A DNA stretch of 64,000 bases, from assembly GCF_004571175.1 (NCBI RefSeq), contig NZ_CP038273.1, positions 2,232,001-2,296,000 on the forward strand, written 5' to 3'. The position numbers and the translations under genes were made by a program. The notes beneath the pieces are model-generated. The model made no database searches. It was not told where the DNA came from and saw only the letters and a program-made list of their open reading frames with translations. Shown here in pieces: positions 1 to 8,756 of the stretch. Each line of letters starts with the position of its first letter. Position 1 is the stretch's first letter. The DNA is from Legionella israelensis (GTDB taxonomy: Bacteria; Pseudomonadota; Gammaproteobacteria; Legionellales; Legionellaceae).

Positions 1-1
1 T

Positions 2-229
2 ACTCCACTGTCTGAGTTAATACTTGATATCCTGGCTAATGAGACGACCATTATCATTAAATGCAGTCCAGGCTCTGCCCAGTTAATTGCAAGATTTCTG
101 GATTATCAGCAATGTAAAATTTTAGGCACAATTGCCGGGGATGATTCGATTTTCATAGCACCCCAATCGGTAGAGGATATTGAGGAAACACTATTGCTTA
201 TTAAGCATTTTTTATCGTTTAAGGATTAA
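2..229 (+). CDS. argR: Arginine repressor ArgR, C-terminal part (5' end outside window)
   Basis: Only the last 75 codons are present, in the frame beginning at base 2. They encode the C-terminal oligomerisation and arginine-binding domain of ArgR. The diagnostic stretch is GTIAGDDSIF, whose paired aspartates contact L-arginine in the hexamer interface of known ArgR proteins. The N-terminal winged-helix DNA-binding domain lies upstream of the window. The gene runs convergently into the flavin oxidoreductase on the other strand, and the two stop regions overlap by 11 bp. The family assignment rests on the GDD motif and its position about 30 residues from the end. Confidence 0.88.
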   Translation, partial: TPLSELILDILANETTIIIKCSPGSAQLIARFLDYQQCKILGTIAGDDSIFIAPQSVEDIEETLLLIKHFLSFKD

Positions 230-2048
230 ATTTTTTTCTGCACAGGCCATCTGGCGACCAAAACTCGCTACCGACACAATGATGGCAATAAAATAATCCT
301 GTTGGATCATATTTTTGTTTGATCTTTAAAAGTTTTTGGTAATGCTTGCCCCAAAAAGCCCGTTGCCAGTTTTTTTCAAAATAATCGGCTTCATTGACAT
401 AGGTTCCAGCTTCAGGGGCTGTGTTTCGAAAAAGCGCCATGGCTTTGTTGATTCTTTCTACGATTTTTTCCCCATGTTGTTTATCAGGCTCCAGTCCTTT
501 TACTCCAGTGTAAACTTTATTACTCCCTGCCGCCATGATGATAAGGGCAGCTGCCTCATGAACAGCTGGATTTATGGATGTTTTTTCATTGTCAATAATG
601 GCCGTTTTGGCAGCGCCTGCCAGCCCTTTGTTGATGTGCATGCCTACAGAGGCGAGTCGAGAAGCACGAAAAAAGAGGTTACTGAGTGTCTTGAGGTGTG
701 AATCTTCAAACAAGGATGCAGGTAACCACCAGGATTGATAGGTATACCAATAAGTGTAGACTTCGCGACTGTTTGGTGCCCACCAGAATTGTCCCGAGGA
801 TGCATCATTTAGCTCATTTTCTTTGATAAAGTCGGGATGGCTTTTTTGCCAGAAGTTGATGTTCCAGATTTTATCTGATGGTATGGTCCAAAGGCTGGAA
901 TTTATAGTATATAAATGGGCTCGTTGATTGAGCCATTGTTTCATTGGCTGCCAGGCTTCTTCGGCTTCTTTTTGACTTTCACCCTGAAAAACCATGAACA
1001 TCTGAATCTGATTATCGGGTGTAAAGGTTATTTGCTCCCCCCAGTGCTCATTATTGAGCTTATCCCGATAAAAGGAAAGAAAGGTTGGCAATAGTTTTTT
1101 ATAAGCCTCATCGTTTTTGGAGGTGATTGTTCCCTGAAAAATGGCGGTGTATGGAGGAAGCGCATGCGTTTTTAAGGTTAGATGACTGATTACACCAAAT
1201 GTACCGGCCCCACCTCCACGAACGGCCCAGAACAGATCCTGATTTTGACAAGCATTCGCTATGAGCGTTTGACCATCAGCAGTGACTACCTCTGCCTGTA
1301 ATACACCGGCCGCCCCCGTTCCGTATCGTTTGGAAAAACTACCAAATCCACCGCCCTGAGTAAAACCTCCAGCCGCACCTACCGTTGTACAACCTCCGCC
1401 TTGTACATAACGTCCGTGTTTATTCGTTGCTTCATCATAAGCTTGCAACCATTGCGTTCCAGCACTTATCCTGAGGGCAGGCACAGCCGATTTTATCGTA
1501 CAGCCTTTCGGTACAAAAGCAGGATCAAACTGAACCTGATTCATTTTATGTGTCCAGATCAACAATGAATCTCTGGCATTAGAGCGGCCAAGATAATCAT
1601 GTCCGGTTCCCTTAATCACGATTCTCAATCGATGTTGGCGGGCAAAATTTACCGCCTCGACAATGTCTTTTGTATTAACAGCTTCCACCGCATAGTTGCT
1701 GTTTTGATAGATCCAGGCATTCAACCATCCCTGACTTTGTGCATTTCCAGGATTAGAGCTCAGGAAAAAAGGGTTATAAATATGTTTAAGTGCGTTCTTG
1801 CAAGCCTCGCTGTTCTTATCTTTCTTGCAAGGGGTGATGGCTGAAACGGGTTTTATCAGTTGTCCGGTTAATTGTTTTTCCAATGTTGCCCATTCTTTAG
1901 CTTTCGGCCAACAACTATCTTGTGGCTGACATCGACAATAAGCTTTGCTGTTTTGCAAAGAGAAAGATTCGGCTGCAATCAGTGAATGGCTGGTTAGGTA
2001 AATAAATAATAATATCCCTAAGGTACTCAGTTTTTGAAATGGCGTCAT
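219..2048 (-). CDS. Exported FAD-binding oxidoreductase, berberine-bridge-enzyme type
   Basis: This 609-residue protein opens with a hydrophobic signal peptide (about residues 8-25, likely cleavage after SLIAA), so it should act outside the cytoplasm. An FAD_binding_4 (PCMH) domain follows, with GTGHDYLGRS placing His150 and GGGCTTVG placing Cys220. This pair forms the bicovalent 8-alpha-histidyl/6-S-cysteinyl flavin link in BBE-like oxidases. The C terminus has the BBE motif region (YVNEADYFEKNW, then DPTGLFYCHH). Such enzymes oxidise alcohols, sugars or aromatic rings with O2; the substrate here is not visible. It lies tail-to-tail with argR. An SD is not obvious, but the start places the signal peptide correctly. 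Confidence 0.85.
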   Translation of the reverse strand: MTPFQKLSTLGILLFIYLTSHSLIAAESFSLQNSKAYCRCQPQDSCWPKAKEWATLEKQLTGQLIKPVSAITPCKKDKNSEACKNALKHIYNPFFLSSNPGNAQSQGWLNAWIYQNSNYAVEAVNTKDIVEAVNFARQHRLRIVIKGTGHDYLGRSNARDSLLIWTHKMNQVQFDPAFVPKGCTIKSAVPALRISAGTQWLQAYDEATNKHGRYVQGGGCTTVGAAGGFTQGGGFGSFSKRYGTGAAGVLQAEVVTADGQTLIANACQNQDLFWAVRGGGAGTFGVISHLTLKTHALPPYTAIFQGTITSKNDEAYKKLLPTFLSFYRDKLNNEHWGEQITFTPDNQIQMFMVFQGESQKEAEEAWQPMKQWLNQRAHLYTINSSLWTIPSDKIWNINFWQKSHPDFIKENELNDASSGQFWWAPNSREVYTYWYTYQSWWLPASLFEDSHLKTLSNLFFRASRLASVGMHINKGLAGAAKTAIIDNEKTSINPAVHEAAALIIMAAGSNKVYTGVKGLEPDKQHGEKIVERINKAMALFRNTAPEAGTYVNEADYFEKNWQRAFWGKHYQKLLKIKQKYDPTGLFYCHHCVGSEFWSPDGLCRKKFNP

Positions 2049-2197
2049 TGCTTTCTCTATATGTTAAATTCGATTTTTTTATAACCAGCCGATAGACGCA
2101 GATGCGAAATGTCGGACACAGTGTGTTGTATTTATAAATTGCTAGAAGATACAGTTTAAAATAAACTTAATAGACAATAAATAATATGCGATTGAAT

Positions 2198-2623
2198 ATG
2201 GCCATTTGGTTTAAAGCTATTACTGTGGATGATTTAAATTGTAGAGGCAAAAACACGCTTGCCGATTTTTTAGGCATTCAATTCACCGAAGTCGGAGAAG
2301 ATTCGTTGACAGCTACCATGCCAGCCAGTGAACGTACTAGACAACCTCTAGGGATTATTCATGGTGGAGCAAACGTGGTATTGGCAGAGACGGTTGCCAG
2401 TACAGCGGCGAATGCGGTGGTTGATCTGGATAAATTTTATTGTGTCGGTCTTGAAATCAACGCAAATCATATTCGCTCGGTGAAAGAGGGGATAGTAACG
2501 GCAGTCACACGTCCTGTTCATATAGGACGAACCACTCAGGTGTGGCATATTGATATTTATAATGAAACCGGAAAGCAGACCTGTGTATCCAGAATGACAG
2601 CCTCCGTTGTGTCGCGTAAATAA
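2198..2623 (+). CDS. Hotdog-fold acyl-CoA thioesterase, YdiI/MenI-like
   Basis: A 141-residue single hotdog-domain protein. It can be aligned by eye with E. coli YdiI (1,4-dihydroxy-2-naphthoyl-CoA hydrolase) along its length: TATMPASERTRQP, then GIIHGGANVVLAETVAS with the catalytic Glu after LA, then VGLEINANHIRSVKEG. The in-frame ATG at 2186 would add four residues, but family members start with M(A)IW, so I place the start at 2198. Neither start has a good Shine-Dalgarno. No menaquinone genes are nearby, so the physiological substrate is open. A 'phenylacetic acid degradation-related' annotation would also fit the PaaI superfamily. Confidence 0.85.
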   Translation: MAIWFKAITVDDLNCRGKNTLADFLGIQFTEVGEDSLTATMPASERTRQPLGIIHGGANVVLAETVASTAANAVVDLDKFYCVGLEINANHIRSVKEGIVTAVTRPVHIGRTTQVWHIDIYNETGKQTCVSRMTASVVSRK

Positions 2624-2777
2624 AAACCCTTATCGTTTTAGATTTCATCTAATGAATTAAAAAAAACAAAAGAATTCAGGGCGATTTCATCAAAGTTCAA
2701 AAATCAAACGATAAGAGTATCTCAACTGTAGAAGAGAGAGTTGATTTATCTGGCAAATTAAAATAGAAAGTGTTAAT

Positions 2778-2835
2778 AATCAGGCACCTACGTTGACCGA
2801 CGTAGATTATAAAAATCTTAAGAAGGAGCCTGATT
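2778..2835 (+). promoter_or_regulatory. Inverted repeat enclosing the ribosome binding site of the ISAs1 transposase
   Basis: AATCAGGC at 2778-2785 is the exact complement of GCCTGATT at 2828-2835, which ends at the base before the GTG start. Between them is a smaller hairpin, CTACGT/ACGTAG, and the SD AAGGAG just before the right arm. A transcript covering the whole stretch could fold so that the initiation region is in or next to a stem. A shorter transcript starting inside the repeat could not. Such leaders are known in other insertion sequences (for example IS10 and IS50), where they block translation of read-through transcripts. The function here is inferred. Confidence 0.5.
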
Positions 2836-3978
2836 GTGTTAGAAAGTACGCGTAAATTTGGAAAAAATCAATATTTGTTTCATTGTTTTCTGTCCATCCG
2901 CGATCCACGAGTTGGAGGTCGTTGCACGTATTCACTTTTAACGATACTGATTATTGTTTTATGCGGATTAATATGTGGCTGTGACAGTTGGAAAGCCATG
3001 GAGATTTTTGCCAGGTCGCGCAAGCGATGGTTAAGCCAATTTATTGACGTCAGTGAAGGTTTGCCAAGCCATCACACATTGGCACGGGTATTTTCTCTGA
3101 TTGACCCTTTAGAATTTGAGCGTTGTTTAAGTTCATGGATAGAAGGAATCAGTCAATTTTTTATGGATGAGCTGATTGCGATTGATGGTAAGACGAGTCG
3201 CGGCTCCTCTTATCAAAGGGGCCATAAGAAGGCGACCCATCTGGTGAATGCTTACTCCCCACGCTTATCCGCGACGCTTGGAAGCACGGTTACACCTGAC
3301 AAGTCTAATGAAATAAAGGGGATACCTGTACTACTAAAAGCACTCAATATCAAAGATAAAGTAATAACGATTGATGCAATGGGAACGCAAAAGGGAATTG
3401 CCAATTTAATACGTCTCAAACAAGCTCATTATGTGCTTGCTTTAAAAAAGAATCATAAACGCATGCACCGGAAAGTGGATAACCTCTTTCAAAAAGCGGA
3501 CTCCCTAAATTACAAAGCCATGGTTTTCCAACAGAAAGACACCAATAATTATGACCACAGCCGTTTTGAAGAAAGAACATACACCGTATTACCAGCCATG
3601 TACCTTCGCGGTCAACAATGGAAAGATTTAAGCGCCTATATCCGTGTGCAATCCACGCGGCATTTACCCACAGGAGACATTGAAACGGCTACACGTTACT
3701 ACATGACATCCCTGCCTTATAAAAAACACAACTTAATGCGTCAGGCGATTCGCGACCATTGGAAAATAGAAAATGGCTTACACTATAAGTTGGATGTCGG
3801 TATGAACGAAGATCAATGCCCCATATATCGCGGCTATGCAGATAGAAATTTGAGCATTATGCGTAAAATAGTCCTTAAATTATTAACCCAAGATACTTCA
3901 AACCAAGATGGCATTGCTTTAAAACGAATGAAAGCTGCCCTTTCTACGCAATATTTGAAAAAAGTGATTGGATTTTGA
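2836..3978 (+). CDS. ISAs1-family DDE transposase
   Basis: This 380-residue transposase has the N-terminal DUF4372-like segment typical of ISAs1 (DPRVGGRCTYSLLTI, then CGCDSWKAMEIFA). Its catalytic core includes the first Asp in LIAIDGKTSRGS and a second in VITIDAMGTQK. The C terminus has the family signature RDHWKIENGLHYKLDVGMNEDQ, where the Glu of IEN is the expected third acidic residue. Translation begins at GTG 2836 behind the purine-rich SD AAGGAG. That SD is enclosed by an inverted repeat (see separate entry). The protein is full length with no frameshift. Confidence 0.93.
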   Translation: MLESTRKFGKNQYLFHCFLSIRDPRVGGRCTYSLLTILIIVLCGLICGCDSWKAMEIFARSRKRWLSQFIDVSEGLPSHHTLARVFSLIDPLEFERCLSSWIEGISQFFMDELIAIDGKTSRGSSYQRGHKKATHLVNAYSPRLSATLGSTVTPDKSNEIKGIPVLLKALNIKDKVITIDAMGTQKGIANLIRLKQAHYVLALKKNHKRMHRKVDNLFQKADSLNYKAMVFQQKDTNNYDHSRFEERTYTVLPAMYLRGQQWKDLSAYIRVQSTRHLPTGDIETATRYYMTSLPYKKHNLMRQAIRDHWKIENGLHYKLDVGMNEDQCPIYRGYADRNLSIMRKIVLKLLTQDTSNQDGIALKRMKAALSTQYLKKVIGF

Positions 3979-4022
3979 ACTTTGATGAAATCGCCCTGAA
4001 AAGAATTTTTTTAGGCATTCCT

Positions 4023-4055
4023 TTTAATCTTTTTTTAAGTTTTGTGTATTACAAT
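4023..4055 (+). promoter_or_regulatory. Candidate PmrA box and -10 hexamer of the LepB-like effector gene
   Basis: Two half-sites, tTTAATctT (4023-4031) and tTTAAgtTT (4034-4042), are separated by 2 bp. This repeats TTAA at an 11-bp period, the layout of the Legionella PmrA consensus cTTAATatT-N2-cTTAATatT. A -10-like TACAAT follows at 4050-4055, 7 bp after the second half-site and 29 bp before the ATG. The GDSL gene at 35433 has the same arrangement with identical spacing. The second half-site carries one mismatch in its TTAAT core. The region is AT-rich, so chance similarity is possible. Confidence 0.4.
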
Positions 4056-4084
4056 ACCATCATGTTTTTTTACAAATCATTATT

Positions 4085-7000
4085 ATGCCTAACACATCAG
4101 CAGTGCATTATAAAACCAGGATATTGAAAAAAATCGCTGAAAAAGAGGGTGGCAAGAATCATCGTAGCGGTTATGATGGATTTTATCGTTGTGAGCAAGA
4201 TCAAACTGAATATTTTATAAAACAATCTGAACCCAAAGAGCTTTTTGCAGAACTTTTTGCCGGCTTGCTCCTTAAGGAGTTTATAAAGCGCGGTCTAATT
4301 GACCCTGTCTATCATGACTCTTTTATCCTGGCTGACTGCATTCGGTTACCTGATGATTCTCTTGCCTTGATTCAGCCAAAAGTTAATTTTGCCAGGCTAT
4401 CTAAAATTACAGGTACTGAAAACTCCACTGAATCCGACCGCAGCGCCTTTCAAGAGTTTTTTACCGATTATGGAAAACTTAGGGCTGAAGGTGCATGGTT
4501 TGCTTTAGATGAATCTCTGATGCTTTCTGTTATATTCGGTGATAACAGCGTTCACAGCGGTAATGTCGTTCGCTTGACAGAGGTTACACCTGATAGGCCG
4601 AGACAATTTGCGCGCATTGACTGGGGGGCAGCTTTTCGAAATTATGGACACCCAAAAAACAATAGAAATGTATTAGTGACATTGGAAATCCAGAGTTTAA
4701 CAGCAAAACATAAAAATTATTATGCCAAATATCAAAGCATTCCAGGTTTATTTCCTTCCATTGCATTAAATGCAAAAACTCTGCAAGATAAGATTGGACA
4801 AAAAGCTGAAGAATCAGAAATTCCCCCTGAAAAGCTCATGACAGATATCGTCTCAACTGCGCTAAGCCAAGTTCCTTCTGAGCTGCTCAATGGACAAACC
4901 CAAAAGGATATCGCAGAGTATCTGGGTATTCCATCATTTACTGAAATAGATATTAAAAATAAAGATTCTTATCAGCATTTTGCTTTTGATTTTACCAGTG
5001 TTTTGATGAAAAGATTGCAAAAAACGACTCAATTAGAGGAGCATATGGTTAAAAAAGCGGCTGCCCCTAATATTGCTGAGGTCATTAATAAACCGGAATC
5101 AACACTTATTGATCTTATGTTGACGCTGCAAAACATGGGAGCAGATTTGCTTGGCTCAATGCATGATCAAATTGGTTTAAATGAAGTAAATGTTTTCGTA
5201 AGAAAATTTAATGATTTTGTTGATAGCATAGCCAGGCATGCTGAAGAGGTTAATTTCTGGCAACATCAAAAGACTCAAAACATCCTCGCTCCTTTTTTTA
5301 CCGGACAAAAAGATACATTCTATCATGGTGATGCTTTTGTCCCTCATTATCGCGAAGCTACGATTATTCGTCGTTTATATTCCATGCTTCCTTTCGGGAA
5401 GGAGAAACTAGAAGGCGCATCACGTTTTCAGCCATACGATGAAAATCATCTGCAAGAAATTGATGATGAAAACTGGAAAAAAATTCAAGCCTTACTGTCT
5501 AAAGGCGTTCTCATCATTACGATGATGAAAAAAATAAAGGATTTCAAAGAATTCGCTAAGTCAACAGAGGAGCTTGAGCAGATCACAATTTTTACAGATC
5601 AAATCATTAGGGATGTCAAAGAGTTTATGGGCTGTTATCTCGAAATAGAGAACAGGCTTTTAAGCTCTGCAGTTAGCAAAGAGTCATTTGAAAGTGATTT
5701 CTTTTATCCCATTGCAGATGAAGAGCTTGATGAGATGGCAGGGGAGCAGCTTGCCAGCATCTGTATGGAAGAATTAAACGGTCCAAATTGTGCCTCAAGC
5801 TCTCTGATCACACGCATTGTTTCAGACAAAAAACGCTGGGATAAAATAAATACGGTTCTCGATGAGAAAGCTGAGGAATTAAAACGTCGAAACACTGGTC
5901 ACAATGCAAAAAATATAGAACAGTTACAATGCTGGGGGGAGATGATAGCAAAGGCTAAGGAGCTGAATTCTTCAAAGCTACAAATAGAAGAAATAGAATT
6001 ATATTATGAGAATTTACCCGAAGTTCTGAAAATTTTCGGCAAAGGTTTAATTGATTATTTAACTCAATTGCAGGAGTTTAAGGAAACCATGGCTTTCACT
6101 CCTCAAATTGAGATGGACGATTCGATAGATGCATGGGTATCTTTCTCAACGGAATCTGAAAACAGTAAAAAGAGAAAACGCATTCAATTTTTTGAATTAC
6201 AGCAATCTTTTTCCAAACTTCCCTCTATCCTTAAGGAAGCTTATAAAGAAAGTTATGCTTATGCCTGGAATAAGTTTGTTGATTTTCTATTTTCTGAAAA
6301 AGAAGTTTTATTCTCGCTTTCTGGCCAGCAGCTTGCTGTTCTCTGCCTGGAAGAGTTAAAACTGGGAGAGCCGGATAAAGTCATTGCAGCGGTGATTGGT
6401 GATAACCGGTTGTGGCAGATCATGGATGAAGTGATAGACAGCCCTCAATTTGAAGCCAGTAAAGTCGATATTCAGAAAATGCGAAACTGGCATAAACAGG
6501 CCACTGAATTTACTTCACATTCCCAGGAATTTGAGAAGTCCAGACGTACGAGTTCATCCAGAGATATAAAGAAAAGCTTTTTAGGCATGAGCAGTGCATA
6601 CGATCAACTGCCGGAATGCCTGCAGGAATTGCTTACTCAAGAAAAAATAGAATCCCAGGAACTGTATGAAGGCTTAGTGAGTAAGGAGGATAAATATAAA
6701 AAAGCACTACAGCAATTTAATCCAGATGCCCCTACATATGCTGATTTTTCGACATTAAACGTCGCTTTTTTTCAACTGCCAACAGATTTACAAAAAGAAT
6801 ATCATGAGAGTTACATTGGGGCATGGGCAAAAATAGCAGCCAGCCTTAAACGCAATCAATTGTCTGATGCGACGACTCTTACTAAAAAGTTGGCAACGGT
6901 TAAAATATTACAAGAAGAATATTCTTTATTAGAAGAAATTGACATTGACAATCAGCCGATTATTCCTGCAAGCGAACTTGATGCGCTCCGAAATTATCTG

Positions 7001-7831
7001 CAAAAGTTAACCGACTTTTATGCGGTTGAAAACGGTAAACTCAAAGCTTTTAAGGAATTACAAAATGCTTTTTTTGCGCTCACAGAAGATGTAAAACAAA
7101 ACCATCAACAAGATTATATAGAAGCACGAAATCAATTTGTCCAATGGTTGCGAGCTAATCAAATATTTGAAATCAAGACCTTGCAGGAAAAGTTAGGTGC
7201 CATTGAGATGATAGAAGAGAGCTTACACATTGACAATGCCAACACCGAAGCCGTTGGGAAACTCCTTGAAGAAAAAGAGCTTTACCAAAGTTTAATTAAC
7301 GCGGCGAGAGAGGATACTATCTTATCTCAGGTTATTAATGATCATAAAGAAAAATTATCCAGATTTTCCAAGGCCGTCATTGAAGATTTATTCATATTAA
7401 AGAAATTTCATGATGATAAATGTCAATTAAATCAAGATAATAAATTTGGAAAAAAATATACGGCTTCTTTGGATGGCTTTTATGAGGAAACGTTAAAAAT
7501 ACGGCTGTCTGATCTATCAGTAAAAAAACAACAGGAGCAAATGAAAGAAGAGGCTCATGATAAATTTAATAACCGTCATACCACGCGCCGACTTCTCGCT
7601 GATGCCTTGATGTTCATTGGTTTCCTGTTTGCCGGTTTGGGGTTTGTTGTGGGTGGCATTCGTAAAGGAGTTTTTAAAACGAGCTTCTTTTTCAGAGCAG
7701 CTAAAACCGACAGGGAAAATGATTTTACGGCTCTTTTGAAAAAGGAAGATGCTCCCCAACATGCTGAGGATGAAAATGCCAGTATGAAGGAAAATTTGTT
7801 TAAACCTGACTCATCGATCCTCGCTTATTAA
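4085..7831 (+). CDS. Large LepB-like putative Dot/Icm effector with kinase-like N terminus
   Basis: A 1248-residue protein. Residues 30-190 look like a HipA/lipid-kinase-type fold: YFIKQSE with Lys46 as possible nucleotide-binding lysine, GDNSVHSGNVV as a catalytic-loop-like segment, and ARIDWGAAF as a possible metal-binding Asp. The middle is helical and charged, with loosely repeated segments of the form LP..LK..Y.ESY..AW (near 705, 910 and 1020). A hydrophobic stretch lies near 1185-1207 (DALMFIGFLFAGLGFVVGGI). It is followed by a Glu-rich tail (KKEDAPQHAEDENAS) like Dot/Icm secretion signals. Length, N-terminal kinase-like fold and C-terminal membrane segment match L. pneumophila LepB, a Rab1 GAP with phosphoinositide 4-kinase activity. 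This is homology by pattern only; a different effector sharing these domains is possible. Its 3' end overlaps the convergent LicD gene by 21 bp. Confidence 0.55.
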   Translation: MPNTSAVHYKTRILKKIAEKEGGKNHRSGYDGFYRCEQDQTEYFIKQSEPKELFAELFAGLLLKEFIKRGLIDPVYHDSFILADCIRLPDDSLALIQPKVNFARLSKITGTENSTESDRSAFQEFFTDYGKLRAEGAWFALDESLMLSVIFGDNSVHSGNVVRLTEVTPDRPRQFARIDWGAAFRNYGHPKNNRNVLVTLEIQSLTAKHKNYYAKYQSIPGLFPSIALNAKTLQDKIGQKAEESEIPPEKLMTDIVSTALSQVPSELLNGQTQKDIAEYLGIPSFTEIDIKNKDSYQHFAFDFTSVLMKRLQKTTQLEEHMVKKAAAPNIAEVINKPESTLIDLMLTLQNMGADLLGSMHDQIGLNEVNVFVRKFNDFVDSIARHAEEVNFWQHQKTQNILAPFFTGQKDTFYHGDAFVPHYREATIIRRLYSMLPFGKEKLEGASRFQPYDENHLQEIDDENWKKIQALLSKGVLIITMMKKIKDFKEFAKSTEELEQITIFTDQIIRDVKEFMGCYLEIENRLLSSAVSKESFESDFFYPIADEELDEMAGEQLASICMEELNGPNCASSSLITRIVSDKKRWDKINTVLDEKAEELKRRNTGHNAKNIEQLQCWGEMIAKAKELNSSKLQIEEIELYYENLPEVLKIFGKGLIDYLTQLQEFKETMAFTPQIEMDDSIDAWVSFSTESENSKKRKRIQFFELQQSFSKLPSILKEAYKESYAYAWNKFVDFLFSEKEVLFSLSGQQLAVLCLEELKLGEPDKVIAAVIGDNRLWQIMDEVIDSPQFEASKVDIQKMRNWHKQATEFTSHSQEFEKSRRTSSSRDIKKSFLGMSSAYDQLPECLQELLTQEKIESQELYEGLVSKEDKYKKALQQFNPDAPTYADFSTLNVAFFQLPTDLQKEYHESYIGAWAKIAASLKRNQLSDATTLTKKLATVKILQEEYSLLEEIDIDNQPIIPASELDALRNYLQKLTDFYAVENGKLKAFKELQNAFFALTEDVKQNHQQDYIEARNQFVQWLRANQIFEIKTLQEKLGAIEMIEESLHIDNANTEAVGKLLEEKELYQSLINAAREDTILSQVINDHKEKLSRFSKAVIEDLFILKKFHDDKCQLNQDNKFGKKYTASLDGFYEETLKIRLSDLSVKKQQEQMKEEAHDKFNNRHTTRRLLADALMFIGFLFAGLGFVVGGIRKGVFKTSFFFRAAKTDRENDFTALLKKEDAPQHAEDENASMKENLFKPDSSILAY

Positions 7832-8683
7832 TTCGATTTGAGACAGGCTCGGAATGAGTTCCCGGCAATGTTTCATGATCCGTTCATTTTCTGGCGGCAG
7901 TTGCATAAAATCACCGAAAAGCTGGGTTAATATAGCTTCAGGCCGTCTGGCAATGCTGAATGATCTTCCTTCAAAGACTGTGCGTTGTAAGGGATAAATA
8001 TCTTCATAATCCACGCAGTTGCTGTTCACACAATCATAACCATAGCCGAGATATGGGCTGTCTGCTTGATTGCTGTTTCTGATGATCTTTTTCAACATGT
8101 TTTCCAGTGTTTGTTTGGGGAACAATCGCGAAAGGTTTTTATACAAATGCGCATAATGCCCACAAGGAATGCTGGCATATTTCCAGTATAACAGCCGTAA
8201 GGTTTTTTTGGCTTTCAGCTTTCTGAGGCGACGTTTCATTTTATCTGTCGGCATTCTGTCATAGACAAAAACATCAATAAAGATACCTTGTTGATAAGGC
8301 TCATTACCCTGTTCGTGAATGCTGATAAAACGGCTGTCCAGATCGCGAATTTTTAAGGGTACTGAGAGATCAAAATAGCCTGGATCGGTTTTTGGGGTTT
8401 GTAACCACATGCTTTTAGGCATTTCATCCGGCGCCAGCCGTAAAAAGGCCTCATAACTTTCTCTTGGCATGGAGATATCTAAATCATCGTCCCAGGGAAT
8501 AAATCCTTGATGACGAATGGCTCCAAGAAGGGTGCCACCTTCCAGCCAATAATCCAGATGATGTTTTTGGCAGATTGAATCTACAACCTCGAGAATGGTC
8601 AGCATTTTAAGCTGTGCCTGCCTTAATCGGCCATCATGTTGGGCACTTTGGATATTATCTTGGTTATTCGGTGCAGTGGTCAT
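7811..8683 (-). CDS. LicD/fukutin-family protein
   Basis: This 290-residue protein contains the LicD signature near residues 43-72: WLEGGTLLGAIRHQG followed by PWDDDLDISM. This is the nucleotidyltransferase-fold motif with the metal-binding Asp pair. Bacterial LicD proteins transfer phosphorylcholine, and eukaryotic fukutin relatives transfer ribitol phosphate onto glycans. The acceptor here is unknown. There is no signal peptide. A basic stretch (KMKRRLRKLKAKKTLRL) lies near the middle. It may modify LPS or, given the effector-like neighbours on both sides, a host molecule; context alone cannot decide. No convincing SD precedes the ATG. Confidence 0.8.
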   Translation of the reverse strand: MTTAPNNQDNIQSAQHDGRLRQAQLKMLTILEVVDSICQKHHLDYWLEGGTLLGAIRHQGFIPWDDDLDISMPRESYEAFLRLAPDEMPKSMWLQTPKTDPGYFDLSVPLKIRDLDSRFISIHEQGNEPYQQGIFIDVFVYDRMPTDKMKRRLRKLKAKKTLRLLYWKYASIPCGHYAHLYKNLSRLFPKQTLENMLKKIIRNSNQADSPYLGYGYDCVNSNCVDYEDIYPLQRTVFEGRSFSIARRPEAILTQLFGDFMQLPPENERIMKHCRELIPSLSQIELISEDR

Positions 8684-8756
8684 GGCTTGATCATTTTTTT
8701 CAGGATTTTAATCAGGATGGAAGAATAGCAGCTTGATCATTATCGAACAAATGATT

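Larger units (their letters stand above)
2677..3998 (+). mobile_element. Complete ISAs1-family insertion sequence (1322 bp)
   Basis: Perfect 26-bp terminal inverted repeats lie at 2677-2702 and 3973-3998, beginning CAGGGCGATTTCATC. The same 9-bp sequence AAAAGAATT stands immediately outside each end (2668-2676 and 3999-4007), an exact target-site duplication of the size usual for ISAs1-family elements. The element carries one transposase gene, whose stop codon lies inside the right repeat. It sits between the thioesterase gene and the LepB-like effector gene, with its right end 78 bp before the effector start, and disrupts no ORF. The intact ends, intact transposase and exact duplication suggest a recent arrival. 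Confidence 0.95.
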
